NCBI RefSeq assembly: GCF_001612985.1
Contig: NZ_BDBM01000002.1
Span: 62,001 to 126,000, forward strand
Source: Nocardia gamkensis NBRC 108242
GTDB taxonomy: Bacteria > Actinomycetota > Actinomycetes > Mycobacteriales > Mycobacteriaceae
Direction: 5' to 3'
DNA length: 64,000 bases
Shown: piece after piece, positions 21,518-30,513 of the stretch
How the letters are laid out: every line of letters starts with the position of its first letter
Position numbering within the stretch: the first letter of the stretch is position 1
Program-made: the position numbers and the translations under genes
The notes under the pieces: model-generated
Database searches by the model: none
What the model was told of the DNA's origin: nothing
The model's input: the letters and a program-made list of their open reading frames with translations, nothing else

Positions 21518-21969
21518 TACGGAGGCGGTAGCCCATCGACTTGACGTCGCCAACCAGTGAAGCGACCTCGCCACTGCCTCGAATGGATACTCGGGAGTCG
21601 GGCGCCGCCAGACGCGATCCTGTTGTCACCTCCCTCGGGGGTGAACGGGCTGGTGTCCGTTTGCCAGCAACGCGCCCGACGGGCGCGAGGCACTGACGTT
21701 CGAGGTCGAAGAGCGACAGCCCCTGCGGATATCCGCCGCGTCGAACTCGACGCGGACAACGCGCGAATGCTGGGCGCGCCTGATACGGATCCACAACCGC
21801 GCGGCTCGGAACGCCTGGCTTAAGTTTTCGCGCGGCCGATAGCGATCGCGGTGAGATTCCGGGTAGCGAACATATCCGCTTGCCTGTGTTCGGCTTTCAT
21901 CGTTTCGTCAGAGTGACGAAACGTGCCCATGTCCTAAGGTCGGGTATGGAGTCTTCGGCATCGAAGCTT

Positions 21970-22761
21970 CTACTTGGCCTTGCGCGCCGCACGCTTGCGC
22001 CCGCGCTCCTTCGCCACCGTCCGCCCTGCCTTACCTTCGCGTTCGACCGCTCGTTCGGCCCGTCGCAGGGAACTGCGCTCGGCGCGGGGGAGCCGCTCGG
22101 CGCTGATCACCATGGTCGGCGTGGCCACCAGGCCGACACCGCATTGCAGCACGACCGCATTGCCGGCTCCGGCTTTCGCCAGCGCGGCGCCATCGCGTTC
22201 CAGTTCTTCTGCTGCGCTGGAACCCTTGAGTGCGAGCATGTGCCCGTGGTCGCGTAGGAGGGGGAGTGACCACTGAGCGAGTTTGCCGAGCGGAGCTACC
22301 GCGCGAGAGGTGACAACGTCCGCGCCACCGGCTTCTTTCATCACACCGGACTGCTCGGCCCGTCCTCGCACCACGGTTACATCCAAGTCCACCGATTCGA
22401 TGAACTCGCTCAGAAACACGGTTCGGCGCAGCAATGGTTCGACCAGTGTGATCCGCAGGTCCGGCCGCGCGATCGCAAGCGGGATCCCGGGCAAGCCGGC
22501 GCCGCTGCCGATGTCGACCACGGAGGCTCCCTCAGCGATCAACTCTCCGAGGACTGCACAGTTGAGGATGTGGCGATCCCAGAGGCGGGGCACCTCGCGT
22601 GGGCCGATCAAGCCGCGCTCCACACCCGCGGTTGCGAGCGCCGTGCAATATCGACGCGCGAGATCGAGTCGGTCGCCGAAGACGGTGGCCGCCGACGCGG
22701 GTGGCTCCAGCTCCGCGGGTACCGCGGCGGCTCCACCGAGATCTCGTTCCACGTGAAACAT
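21970..22761 (-). CDS. rsmG: 16S rRNA (guanine-527-N7)-methyltransferase RsmG (GidB)
   Basis: Methylates G527 of 16S rRNA using S-adenosylmethionine; loss in other bacteria gives low-level streptomycin resistance. The SAM-binding motif is [17 protein letters not shown], preceded by [10 protein letters not shown], and TSRAVAPL is the family's motif IV. The lysine/arginine-rich tail is typical of actinomycetes. The start is ambiguous: the ATG at 22761 directly abuts GGAAGG, whereas the GTG at 22752 (reading VERDLGG) has an ideal nine-base spacing and would give 260 residues. A parS-like site overlaps both starts. It is the last gene of the rpmH-rsmG block. Confidence 0.95.
   Translation of the reverse strand: MFHVERDLGGAAAVPAELEPPASAATVFGDRLDLARRYCTALATAGVERGLIGPREVPRLWDRHILNCAVLGELIAEGASVVDIGSGAGLPGIPLAIARPDLRITLVEPLLRRTVFLSEFIESVDLDVTVVRGRAEQSGVMKEAGGADVVTSRAVAPLGKLAQWSLPLLRDHGHMLALKGSSAAEELERDGAALAKAGAGNAVVLQCGVGLVATPTMVISAERLPRAERSSLRRAERAVEREGKAGRTVAKERGRKRAARKAK
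22745..22760. promoter_or_regulatory. candidate parS site 6, overlapping the rsmG start
   Basis: On the minus strand TGTTTCACGTGGAACG, two mismatches to consensus. It overlaps the first codons of rsmG. The same GGAACG end is seen in the site at 32774. Confidence 0.65.
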
Positions 22762-22902
22762 CCTTCCGAACTCGGGTCGATCTACGAGCGAGCAATCGGG
22801 CTCCGGACACGAACAAGGCCCCCGATCCGAAGACCAGAGGCCCTATCCAACCACTACCCGTCCGGGCCGCGAAACATGCCGCCCGCTCGGGGATGTCGTA
22901 CG

Positions 22903-23454
22903 TCAGCCGGGAACGACCACCACGTGCCGGTTCGGTTCCACGCCTTCACTCTCGCTGCTGACACCCTCCACAGCGGCCACCGCGTCGTGCACGATCTTGC
23001 GCTCGAATGGCGTCATGGGCGCGAGCGACTCCGGCTCGCCGGAGTCCAGCACTCGCTGTGCCGCCGCCGCTCCGAGCTCGCTCAGTTCGGACCGTCGTTT
23101 GGCCCGCCACCCTGCTACGTCCAGCATCAGTCGGCTGCGCACGCCGGTCGCCTGCTGGACTGCCAGACGAGTCAGCTCCTGCAAGGCGTCGAGCACCTCG
23201 CCGTTGCGTCCGACGAGCTTCGTCAGATCACGTCCGCCGTCGATGCTCACCACCGCACGGTCGCCTTCCACGTCGAGATCGATGTCGCCGTCGAAGTCCA
23301 GTACGTCGAGCAGCTGCTCGAGGTAGTCGCCGGCGATCTCGCCTTCCTCGATGAGCGCTTCCTCGGCATCGGTCACGACATCGCCGGTTTCCGCCTCGGC
23401 GTTCGCCATCGTCGTCGCCACGGTGGCATCCCCTCCGTCGGTCTCAACAGTCAT
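22903..23454 (-). CDS. jag: KhpB/Jag-like RNA-binding protein (KH + R3H)
   Basis: A 183-residue protein in the position of Rv3920c. After an acidic leader (about residues 1-60) comes a KH-type domain (YLEQLLDVLDFDGDIDLDVE, then GGRDLTKLVGRNGEVLDALQ). A C-terminal R3H domain follows, with the basic RRSELSELGAAAAQRVLDSG and PMTPFERKIVHDAV. Homologues bind many RNAs and affect cell elongation. The ATG at 23454 has AAGGAA six bases upstream. It is co-oriented with yidC and rsmG. Confidence 0.92.
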   Translation of the reverse strand: MTVETDGGDATVATTMANAEAETGDVVTDAEEALIEEGEIAGDYLEQLLDVLDFDGDIDLDVEGDRAVVSIDGGRDLTKLVGRNGEVLDALQELTRLAVQQATGVRSRLMLDVAGWRAKRRSELSELGAAAAQRVLDSGEPESLAPMTPFERKIVHDAVAAVEGVSSESEGVEPNRHVVVVPG

Positions 23455-23566
23455 TTGATTTCCTTCATCTGCTCATCGCGCGCGCCGGGCAATCGCCGCC
23501 GGGCGGTATTCGCGATCAAGGGTTGCTCAGCGGTCGAGGTGAGCGGATCAGCCCACCGATCGGTCG

Positions 23567-24661
23567 TCAGCGCTTGCGCTTCTGATTCGCCCTACCCCGG
23601 TTGCCCGGCCGCTTCTGGCCGGCCGGTCGGCGTTGGCCCGCGGCCTGCTTCGACGGCTTCGCGGTGCCATTCGTCGATGCGACAGCAGTGTCCTCGTCCG
23701 ACCCGGAGTCGGCCGCGGTGGCGGATGCCGGCTTCTTCTTCACGTTGACCGGTTTGGCGCCGGGCTTCGGAGCGTTCTGCGCGCGCTGCTCCAGCTTCGC
23801 CTGCTTCTTGGCTTCTTCTTCTTTCGCCATGCGACCGAACACGAGGTGCTGCTGCCCGTAGGTCCAGATGTTGTTGGAGACCCAGTACAGCAGGATGGCG
23901 ATGGGCAGGAACGGCCCACCGACGAGCACGCCGAGGGGGAACACCCACAGCGCGAGCTTGTTCATCATCGCGGCCTGCGGGTTGGCCGCGGCTTCCGGCG
24001 TTTGCCGCGCCACCGACGCGCGGGCGTTGAAGTGGGTCGCCAGACCCGCGATGACCATCAGGGGAATTGCGACGAGCGCGATGCTCAGCTTGCTCGGTAC
24101 GCCGCCGTAGCTGGCGAACGCCTGCAGTTCGTTGACGGGTGTGGTGATGAACGCCGAGATCGGCGCGCCGAAGATACGGGCGCTCAGGAAGGACTGGACA
24201 TCGGCCGCACTGAAGACGTAGTTCGCGGTGTTCGCGTTCTGCTCCGGCGTCATCGCGAGCTGACCGAGGCCGTGGCCGGTCCGGTTGAACGAGCGAAGCA
24301 CATGGAAGAGTCCGAGGAACACCGGGACCTGAGCGAGGATCGGCAGGCAACCCATCAGCGGGTTGAAGCCGTTGTCCTTCTGCAGCTTCTGCATCTCGAC
24401 CGCCATCTTCTGGCGATCGTTCTTGTATTTCTTCTGCAGCTCCTTGATCTGCGGCTGCAGTTCCTGCATCTGCTTGGTGGTGCGCACCTGCTTGACGAAC
24501 GGCTTGTAGAGCACCAGGCGCAAGGTGAACACCAGGAACACCACGGCCAGCGCCCAGGTGAGACCGTTGTCCGCGCCGAACGCGAACCCGAAGACCCGAT
24601 GCCAGAACCAGAGGATCCAGGACACCGGGTAATAAATGAAGTCGAGCACGGCTCTATGCAC
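23567..24661 (-). CDS. yidC: membrane protein insertase YidC
   Basis: Inserts and folds membrane proteins, alone or with SecYEG. An N-terminal hydrophobic span ([14 protein letters not shown]) is followed by the conserved cytoplasmic hairpin ([20 protein letters not shown] type). The core helices [26 protein letters not shown] and [18 protein letters not shown] follow, and the C-terminal tail is Lys/Arg-rich ([11 protein letters not shown]). The GTG at 24661 overlaps yidD by 8 bases. A second GTG at 24649 (reading VLDFIYYPV) has a better-spaced GGGAG and could be the real start. Length 364 matches the mycobacterial homologue. Confidence 0.96.
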   Translation of the reverse strand: MHRAVLDFIYYPVSWILWFWHRVFGFAFGADNGLTWALAVVFLVFTLRLVLYKPFVKQVRTTKQMQELQPQIKELQKKYKNDRQKMAVEMQKLQKDNGFNPLMGCLPILAQVPVFLGLFHVLRSFNRTGHGLGQLAMTPEQNANTANYVFSAADVQSFLSARIFGAPISAFITTPVNELQAFASYGGVPSKLSIALVAIPLMVIAGLATHFNARASVARQTPEAAANPQAAMMNKLALWVFPLGVLVGGPFLPIAILLYWVSNNIWTYGQQHLVFGRMAKEEEAKKQAKLEQRAQNAPKPGAKPVNVKKKPASATAADSGSDEDTAVASTNGTAKPSKQAAGQRRPAGQKRPGNRGRANQKRKR

Positions 24662-25052
24662 TCCCGTCGTTCGTGTCGCCGATCACCGCGTGCGGCGATC
24701 CTTTACAAGCGTTCGGCTCCGACCGCGGTTCGGCGGGCAGGCTCGGTTCCTGCGTCGCCGCGTCGGTCGCTGACCCGTCCGCAGGCTCGGCGCGGGATGT
24801 GCTCCGCTTCGGCTCCGGGACGGGGTCCCACCCACCAGGGTGCCAGGGCGCGCATTTGGCCAAACGCACGACCGTCAGTCCGAGCCCGATGAACAGGCCC
24901 CGAGTGCGCAGTGCGGTAACCGCGTACTCGCTACAGGTCGGGGTGAAACGGCACACCGGCATGCGGGTGGGGGAGACGTAGGTCCGATACAGCTCGATCG
25001 AAAAGATCAGCACGTTCACGGGCAGTCTGGCGATCTTCGCCCAAAGGCTCAT
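24654..25052 (-). CDS. yidD: membrane protein insertion efficiency factor YidD
   Basis: A small membrane-associated protein that helps YidC-dependent insertion. The family core is complete: [33 protein letters not shown] and [14 protein letters not shown], with its three conserved cysteines. The ATG at 25052 overlaps the rnpA stop by 4 bases, and the 3' end overlaps yidC by 8 bases. The open frame extends upstream within rnpA and is rejected. The 132-residue product carries an extra hydrophilic C-terminal tail beyond the usual 70-80 residues, as in related actinomycetes. Confidence 0.95.
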   Translation of the reverse strand: MSLWAKIARLPVNVLIFSIELYRTYVSPTRMPVCRFTPTCSEYAVTALRTRGLFIGLGLTVVRLAKCAPWHPGGWDPVPEPKRSTSRAEPADGSATDAATQEPSLPAEPRSEPNACKGSPHAVIGDTNDGSA

Positions 25053-25480
25053 GCCCGGCCACCCGTCGACACGCCCGTCTCGGCGGTGAGGCCGAGCTTG
25101 CGCAGCGCGGTGCGTACCTGGCGCAGCAGGTCCTCCGACGAAGCCGTCGCGGCGCCCGGAAGCGCACGGATCACGACATCGGTCCCCGGCGGCAGTTCGT
25201 CCACCACCTGGGCGCACATATGACGCAGGCGGCGGGCAACGCGATGTCGAATCACCGCGTTGCCCACCGCCTTGCTGACGATCAACCCGAACCGCGGCCC
25301 GCCTACGCGGACCAGCAGGTCGTCCGGGACCTGATCATGTCGTCCATTCGCGCCCACACCTCCGTCATACCCGTGTGCGAGCGCATGCACGACCAGATCA
25401 CGCCTCCCGATTCGCTGGCCACGGCGCACCGTCCGGGAGAAGTCGGCACGATGATGCAACCGATACGGCTCAGGCAACAC
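25049..25480 (-). CDS. rnpA: ribonuclease P protein component
   Basis: Protein subunit of RNase P, which trims tRNA 5' leaders together with the M1 RNA. Signatures: LPEPYRLHHRADFSRTVRRG at the N-terminus, and the RNR-type motif FGLIVSKAVGNAVIRHRVAR, followed by LRHM and VVIRALPGAA. At 143 residues it is slightly long, because of a glycine-rich insert (HGYDGGVGANGRHDQVP). It lies 21 bases downstream of rpmH and overlaps yidD by 4 bases, so rpmH-rnpA-yidD-yidC form one tight unit. Confidence 0.96.
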   Translation of the reverse strand: MLPEPYRLHHRADFSRTVRRGQRIGRRDLVVHALAHGYDGGVGANGRHDQVPDDLLVRVGGPRFGLIVSKAVGNAVIRHRVARRLRHMCAQVVDELPPGTDVVIRALPGAATASSEDLLRQVRTALRKLGLTAETGVSTGGRA

Positions 25481-25501
25481 CCGAGCGTCCGAGAGCGAGG
25501 A

Positions 25502-25645
25502 TCAGGCAGTGAGGGAGGCGCGGCCCTTACGGCGACGCGCCGAGACGATGGCGCGACCCGCACGGGTGCGCATCCGGAGGCGGAAGCCGTGAACCCGCGC
25601 CCGACGACGGTTGTTCGGCTGGAACGTCCGCTTGCCCTTGGCCAC
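25502..25645 (-). CDS. rpmH: 50S ribosomal protein L34
   Basis: A 47-residue basic ribosomal protein read from the minus strand, beginning [20 protein letters not shown] and ending [11 protein letters not shown]. This is the universal L34 pattern ([19 protein letters not shown]). The start is GTG at 25645, preceded by GAGGAG-like sequence. It is the first gene of the leftward rpmH-rnpA-yidD-yidC-jag-rsmG run and is divergent from dnaA. Confidence 0.97.
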   Translation of the reverse strand: MAKGKRTFQPNNRRRARVHGFRLRMRTRAGRAIVSARRRKGRASLTA

Positions 25646-25666
25646 GGTCAACACTCCTCGAGTAGG

Positions 25667-25686
25667 CGGGCACCAGGTGGTGCCCG
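25667..25686 (-). promoter_or_regulatory. inverted repeat in the rpmH leader
   Basis: CGGGCACCAGGTGGTGCCCG: nine-base perfect arms around GG, about 20 bases upstream of the rpmH start. In RNA it would form a strong hairpin close to the ribosome binding site, so it is a candidate leader control element. Confidence 0.6.
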
Positions 25687-26280
25687 AAGCTTGTCGGTGA
25701 TACGTATATTGCGCGAATGAATCGCAGGTCTGGTCATCATCGGCGCGCGTCGGTCCTGGCGCACAGTCGGTCGATCACGACCTAAACGCGGTCAGCACAA
25801 GACCGCCACCGCACCAAGGGGTGACTGTACGAGGGTACTGATCGGTCCGGGACGGGTCAAACTCGACCCCCTGTTTCCCCGGCCCCGGCGACCAGGCGGA
25901 ATCGGTCGTCCGGAGTCGGGCGTTGCGGCCGTCACCGTGAGTTCGTCCACACCCCTAGCCATCGCGTAGGCTTGGCCACCAAGGTACGTAGCCAGGCGAT
26001 TGCTGTAGAACCGCAGGTCGCAGCGTTGCCCTTTCCGCGCATGCGCGCGTTTCACAGCTCCCCAGGGTTCTCCACATCTGTGGATAATTGTGTGGAAAGA
26101 CCCCTGGAGTGGCATATTCGTAGGGCCGACGGTGCCCACGCCGCTGTCCTGATGGGGGACCCGGACAGCGTCCGAACCGGTTACGGACGTACGCAGGATC
26201 ACGGGACCACCCCCGAGCATCACATTCCACGCGTGCCCCGGCCGTCTGCTCCTATCGACCTACTCCGGGGAGGAAACTGC
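25687..26280. promoter_or_regulatory. rpmH-dnaA intergenic control region with DnaA boxes
   Basis: A non-coding divergent promoter region. DnaA-box-like sites: TCGTCCACA at 25943-25951, TTATCCACA (minus strand, 26079-26087; perfect E. coli-type box), and weaker TCTCCACAT and TGTGGAAAG flanking it. A possible dnaA -10 is TAGGCT at 25967-25972, overlapped from upstream by the first box. This arrangement suggests that DnaA represses its own promoter. GGGGAGG near 26265 is the dnaA ribosome binding site. Confidence 0.7.
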
Positions 26281-28221
26281 ATGGACGACGAGCAGAACGT
26301 GCTGGCCACGGTATGGCCCGAGGTTGTGAGCGAGCTGACCACCGGATCGCCGGACGGCGCCATCCCTCCGGTCACCCGGGCGCAGCAGGCCTGGCTGAAA
26401 CTGGTCAAGCCGCTGACGGTCGCACAGGGGTTCGCCCTGCTCTCCGTGCCCTCGTCGCTGGCCCAGGAGGCCATCGAACGCGATCTGCGCGAGCCCATCC
26501 TCCGTTCCCTCGGCCGCAGGCTCGGCCCCCAGGTGGAAGGACTCGGCGTCCGCATCGCCGCCCCTACCACCCCGACCGTCGACCGCCAGAGCAACACCCC
26601 ACGGCACGCGCGGATGACGAGCAGGCCCGAGCGCCCACGAGAAGGCCGGCCTCCGGCCTCGTACCCCGGTTCGGAATTCCCCGGCCGCGACGCGTACCCG
26701 GGGCCGCGTTATGCACAACCCGCCGCCGACTATCCCGCAGCTTCTCCTTACAACGACAGCTCCGACTACGCCGGCGCCGACTACGGGCAGGACTTCGCCC
26801 CGCAGGAGGAGTACCGCCAGCCGGAGTACGCCCATACCGACTATCCACAGCACGGTGAGTACTCCACGACGGCCGAGCTGCCCATGGTGTCCGGGCCGGA
26901 CGCCGCACCGCGCCGCGAACCCGGACTTCCGCCGCGCCGGGAGCCTGGCATCCCGCCGGGGCAGGAGTCGCTGTTCAACCCCGAACCGTCGCCGGGCAGT
27001 GCACGCGGCCCGCTCCGTGCGCCGCTGCGCGAGACCACCGACGACGACTCGGGACCGGCGCATGATCCGGTACGTGAGCCGGTCGCTGAACGTCCGCGCG
27101 GCGATCATGACGACGAGCCCGTGGTGAACGTCCGCAACTCGTGGCCCACCTACTTCGCCAAGTCGCAGGAATCGCCCGCTCCGTCGACGTCCTCGGCCAG
27201 CCTGAACGCGAAGTACACCTTCGAAACCTTCGTCATCGGCGCGTCCAACCGCTTCGCGCATGCGGCGGCCGTGGCCATCGCCGAAGCCCCCGCCCGCGCC
27301 TACAACCCGTTGTTCGTCTGGGGCGCCTCAGGATTGGGCAAGACGCACCTGCTGCACGCGGCGGGCCATTACGCGCAGCGTCTCTTCCCGGGTATGCGGG
27401 TCAAGTACGTGTCGACCGAAGAGTTCACCAACGACTTCATCAACAGCCTGCGCGACGACCGCAAGGTCGCCTTCAAGCGCCGTTACCGCGAGACCGACAT
27501 CCTGCTGGTCGACGACATCCAGTTCATCGAGGGCAAGGAAGGCATCCAAGAGGAGTTCTTCCACACCTTCAACACGCTGCACAACGCGAACAAACAGATC
27601 GTCGTCTCCTCGGATCGTCCCCCCAAGCAGCTGGCCACGCTGGAAGAGCGACTGCGGACGCGATTCGAATGGGGACTGATCACCGATGTGCAGCCGCCGG
27701 AGCTGGAGACGCGCATCGCCATCCTGCGCAAGAAGGCGCGCATGGACCGGCTCGATGTGCCGCACGACGTGCTGGAGCTGATCGCCAGCCGGGTGGAGCG
27801 CAACATTCGCGAGCTGGAGGGCGCGCTGATCCGGGTGACCGCGTTCGCCTCGTTGAACGGCCAGCCATTGGATCTTCCGCTGGCCGAAGTGGTGCTGCGC
27901 GACCTGATGCCGGACACCGCGGCGCTGGAGATCAACGCGGCCACGATCATGGCCGTCACGGCGGAGTACTTCAACACCACGTTGGAAGAGCTCACCGGTC
28001 CCGGTAAGGCTCGTCCGCTGGCCCAAGCCAGGCAGATCGCCATGTATCTGTGCCGCGAGCTGACCGACCTGTCTTTGCCCAAGATCGGCCAGGCGTTCGG
28101 CCGCGACCACACCACGGTGATGTACGCGGAGAAAAAGGTACGCAAGGAGATGACCGAGCGGCGCCGCGTCTACGACCAGGTGCAGGAACTCACAGCCCGG
28201 ATCAAGCAGCGCTCTCGCTGA
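26281..28221 (+). CDS. dnaA: chromosomal replication initiator DnaA
   Basis: ATP-dependent initiator that binds DnaA boxes and opens oriC. Domain I is residues 1-95 ([10 protein letters not shown] through LGVRIAAP). Domain II is an unusually long, Pro/Arg/Tyr-rich linker of about 210 residues. The AAA+ domain begins near residue 305 ([20 protein letters not shown]), with Walker [10 protein letters not shown] at 348-356 and Walker [12 protein letters not shown]. Domain IV carries the DnaA signature [18 protein letters not shown]. The ATG at 26281 follows GGGGAGG; the upstream open frame is rejected because it crosses the promoter region. At 646 residues it is longer than M. tuberculosis DnaA (507) because of the linker. 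Confidence 0.97.
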   Translation: MDDEQNVLATVWPEVVSELTTGSPDGAIPPVTRAQQAWLKLVKPLTVAQGFALLSVPSSLAQEAIERDLREPILRSLGRRLGPQVEGLGVRIAAPTTPTVDRQSNTPRHARMTSRPERPREGRPPASYPGSEFPGRDAYPGPRYAQPAADYPAASPYNDSSDYAGADYGQDFAPQEEYRQPEYAHTDYPQHGEYSTTAELPMVSGPDAAPRREPGLPPRREPGIPPGQESLFNPEPSPGSARGPLRAPLRETTDDDSGPAHDPVREPVAERPRGDHDDEPVVNVRNSWPTYFAKSQESPAPSTSSASLNAKYTFETFVIGASNRFAHAAAVAIAEAPARAYNPLFVWGASGLGKTHLLHAAGHYAQRLFPGMRVKYVSTEEFTNDFINSLRDDRKVAFKRRYRETDILLVDDIQFIEGKEGIQEEFFHTFNTLHNANKQIVVSSDRPPKQLATLEERLRTRFEWGLITDVQPPELETRIAILRKKARMDRLDVPHDVLELIASRVERNIRELEGALIRVTAFASLNGQPLDLPLAEVVLRDLMPDTAALEINAATIMAVTAEYFNTTLEELTGPGKARPLAQARQIAMYLCRELTDLSLPKIGQAFGRDHTTVMYAEKKVRKEMTERRRVYDQVQELTARIKQRSR

Positions 28222-28238
28222 GCGGTATCCACACCCGA

Positions 28239-28270
28239 GCACCGCCCCTGACCTGGGGCGGTGCTTTTTT
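28239..28270 (+). terminator. rho-independent terminator of dnaA
   Basis: Perfect stem GCACCGCCCC (28239-28248) / GGGGCGGTGC (28255-28264) with a 6-base loop, followed by six T residues (28265-28270). Confidence 0.95.
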
Positions 28271-28279
28271 GTGGGTTGT

Positions 28280-28319
28280 GGATTCCTCGAGGAATCCTTG
28301 TGGAGTCCTCGAGGAATCC
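28280..28319. repeat. tandem TTCCTCGAGGAA palindromes in oriC
   Basis: GGATTCCTCGAGGAATCC (28280-28297) is a perfect 18-bp palindrome; GGAGTCCTCGAGGAATCC (28302-28319) is the same with one mismatch. The pitch is 22 bases, about two helical turns, and each is preceded by TTGTGGA- or GTTGTGGA-like sequence. Related copies lie at 28456-28505. Confidence 0.9.
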
Positions 28320-29094
28320 ACTGGTTTGTCCACCGATTCGCTAACAGGGCGCGGTGATCGCCTCCTCGAGTTCCCTCACAGGCCGAATTCCACAGTTTCC
28401 CCAGGCAGGTTTGCGCACAGGCGCTGACCTGGGACCTGTCCGGATCGGGCCTTGTGGAATCCTCGAGGAGTCCGTGTGGAGTCCTCGAGGATTCCTCGAG
28501 CTGTCCACGATTTCGTGCACATGTGTGAACAACCGGGTGAATCCGGTGGAACAACTCGAGGACCACTCGAGGATGAATCTGGGACAACTGCGGAACCTCC
28601 ACAGACCCCTCCCGTTCATCCTCGAGACACTCCATGGCCATCCCCACGGCACCATGCACCCTGAGCAGCGGATTCGGGCGCAGTCCACAGAATCCACAGC
28701 GCCTACTACTACTTCAGTTCTTCTCATTAGAGATCTCTCTTCAAAACAGGGTGTGTGGAAAGTCGGTCGGACGCCGCACCTTCGCCGGCGGTCCCGGTTT
28801 CCGGGCAAGGACGACAGGGGATCCACGAGAGCCGAAGCCGGATCGGCATCCGTCGTCCGTGCCCGCGGTATGCCCCGACTCGGTCCCCTTGCTCCGCCCG
28901 CTCGTCCGCGCTCGGGACTCGCCTATCCGTGGCGCCGGAGGGTCGGGCTAGGTGCACGTCGCTCACGCGGGTACGGTTTGATGTCTGTCGCCTGTGCCAG
29001 ACTGCGAAGGCGGCCGATTCGGCAGGACCCTTTCGAGCACCGACACTGACGAGCCGACAACAGATCACGGAACCGGGAGAGGACAGATCGGGCG

Positions 29095-30270
29095 ATGGAG
29101 CTTGCAAGCATGAAGTTTCGGGTCGCCCGCGAGGATTTCGCCGAGTCCGTCGCCTGGGTGGCGCGCAGCCTGCCGTCCCGGCCTCCGGTTCCGGTGCTCG
29201 GCGGCGTGCTGCTGGTCGCCGACGAGGACGGCCTGACCGTCTCGGGTTTCGACTACGAGGTCTCCGCGCAGGTGCGGGTCGCGGCCGAGGTCGCAGGCCC
29301 GGGCCAGGTACTCGTCTCCGGTCGTCTGCTGGCCGACATCACCAAGGCGCTGTCCAACAAGCCGGTCGACGTCTCAGTGGACGGCACCCGTGTGCTGATC
29401 ACCTGTGGCAGCGCGAAGTTCTCGCTGCCGACCATGCCCGTCGAGGACTATCCCCAGTTGCCCGAGGTGCCCCAGCAGACCGGTGAACTGAGTGTGGATG
29501 TCTTCTCCGAGGCCGTCGGGCAGGTCGCCGTCGCCGCAGGCCGCGACGACACCCTGCCGATGCTGACCGGTATCCGCGTGGAGATCGAGGGATCCAAGGT
29601 CGTTCTCGCGGCGACCGACCGGTTCCGCCTCGCCGTCCGGCACATCGAATGGCAGCCCGCGCGCGCCGACATCGAGACTTCGGTGCTCATCCCGGCCAGG
29701 ACGCTCTCGGAGGCCGCCAAGACGCTCGGGCCCTCCGACGCGCCCGTTCAGCTGTCCCTGGGCACCGGTGCGGGGGCGGACGGCCTGCTCGGCATCGTGA
29801 ACGCGGGCCGCCGGACCACCACCCGCCTGCTCGACGCGGAATTCCCCAAGTTCCGCCAGTTGCTCCCCAAGGAGCACACCTCCATCGCCACCCTCGCCGT
29901 CGCCGCGCTGACCGAAGCGATCAAGCGCGTCGCGCTGGTCGCCGAACGCGGCGCCCAGGTGCGGCTGGAGTTCTCCGCCGACGGCCTGCTGCTGTCCGCG
30001 GGCGGTGACGACGCGGGCCGGGCCGAGGAGTGGCTGGAGGCCGATTTCCGCGGTGAATCGCTCACCATCGCGTTCAACCCCGGCTATCTCATCGACGGCT
30101 TGTCCGCCCTGCACTCCGACCGTGTCACCTTCGGCTTCACCACGCCGAGCAGGCCCGCGGTGCTGCTGCCCGCCTCCGACGTAGAACCCGAGGTGCTCGA
30201 CTCCGGAACGTTCGCGGCGTTGTCGAGCCCGTACATCTATCTGCTGATGCCGGTCCGGCTGCCGGGCTGA
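29095..30270 (+). CDS. dnaN: DNA polymerase III beta subunit (sliding clamp)
   Basis: Ring-shaped processivity clamp for DNA polymerase III. The three clamp-fold repeats are recognisable, with the family segments [61 protein letters not shown] and [14 protein letters not shown], and the C-terminal [12 protein letters not shown] that closes actinomycete clamps. The ATG at 29095 has a GAGAGGA tract upstream; a second ATG at 29110 (reading MKFRVARED) would remove five residues. Length 391. It follows oriC, as in nearly all bacteria. Confidence 0.97.
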   Translation: MELASMKFRVAREDFAESVAWVARSLPSRPPVPVLGGVLLVADEDGLTVSGFDYEVSAQVRVAAEVAGPGQVLVSGRLLADITKALSNKPVDVSVDGTRVLITCGSAKFSLPTMPVEDYPQLPEVPQQTGELSVDVFSEAVGQVAVAAGRDDTLPMLTGIRVEIEGSKVVLAATDRFRLAVRHIEWQPARADIETSVLIPARTLSEAAKTLGPSDAPVQLSLGTGAGADGLLGIVNAGRRTTTRLLDAEFPKFRQLLPKEHTSIATLAVAALTEAIKRVALVAERGAQVRLEFSADGLLLSAGGDDAGRAEEWLEADFRGESLTIAFNPGYLIDGLSALHSDRVTFGFTTPSRPAVLLPASDVEPEVLDSGTFAALSSPYIYLLMPVRLPG

Positions 30271-30513
30271 TCGCCTGTGCATGACCTGGTTCCCTATGGA
30301 TCCGCGCCGCGTGGTCCAGCGCGGGTGAACGGTGATGCCGCTGGAAACTCCCCAGCGACGTCGGAGAAATCGGTTTACGCGCAGTTGGGGGCGCACTTTA
30401 TCCACAGGTGTTCCACAGGGCTGCGGCGCACCGTAGGGCATCCGCGCAGCGCAGCCACGATGTACCGATCGGCGGGAATGTCCGCTTCGGCCCAGGCAGG
30501 GGCGCGATAGCGG
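30271..30513. promoter_or_regulatory. dnaN-recF spacer with DnaA boxes
   Basis: 243 bp without a gene. It contains a perfect DnaA box TTATCCACA (30398-30406) and, three bases on, TGTTCCACA (30409-30417). These are outside the main oriC and could titrate DnaA or control recF. Confidence 0.7.

Larger units (their letters stand above)
18758..21969. other. gene-poor centromere-like gap between parA and rsmG
   Basis: These 3.2 kb separate parA and rsmG, which are neighbours in M. tuberculosis. I find no convincing gene. It holds four parS-like sites (19047, 19581, 21440, 21502; a fifth lies in the rsmG start), a C/T-rich degenerate repeat tract of about 1.1 kb (19.83-20.93 kb), and a 46-codon acyl-CoA dehydrogenase fragment (20230-20367). 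Long open frames across the tract have repetitive Ser/Arg/Pro/Ala translations without domain signatures. Confidence 0.75.
28222..29094. other. origin of replication oriC
   Basis: The 873-bp dnaA-dnaN spacer is the expected oriC. DnaA-box-like 9-mers include GTATCCACA (28225), TTGTCCACC (28326), AATTCCACA (28386), CTGTCCACG (28501), TGTGAACAA (28524, minus), CAGTCCACA (28681) and GAATCCACA (28690). Nine CTCGAG cores lie in 341 bp at 28286, 28308, 28365, 28462, 28484, 28495, 28555, 28566 and 28621, several in GGATTCCTCGAGGAATCC-type palindromes. Box 28690-28698, a GC spacer and TACTACTACTTC (28704-28715) form a DnaA-trio-like unwinding start. An A/T-richer segment (28704-28750) is the likely unwinding element. 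Confidence 0.95.

Noticed and set aside
28280..28626. CRISPR-like reading of the oriC repeats
   Set aside because: Units are short, palindromic and irregularly spaced, with no constant-length spacers and no cas genes.
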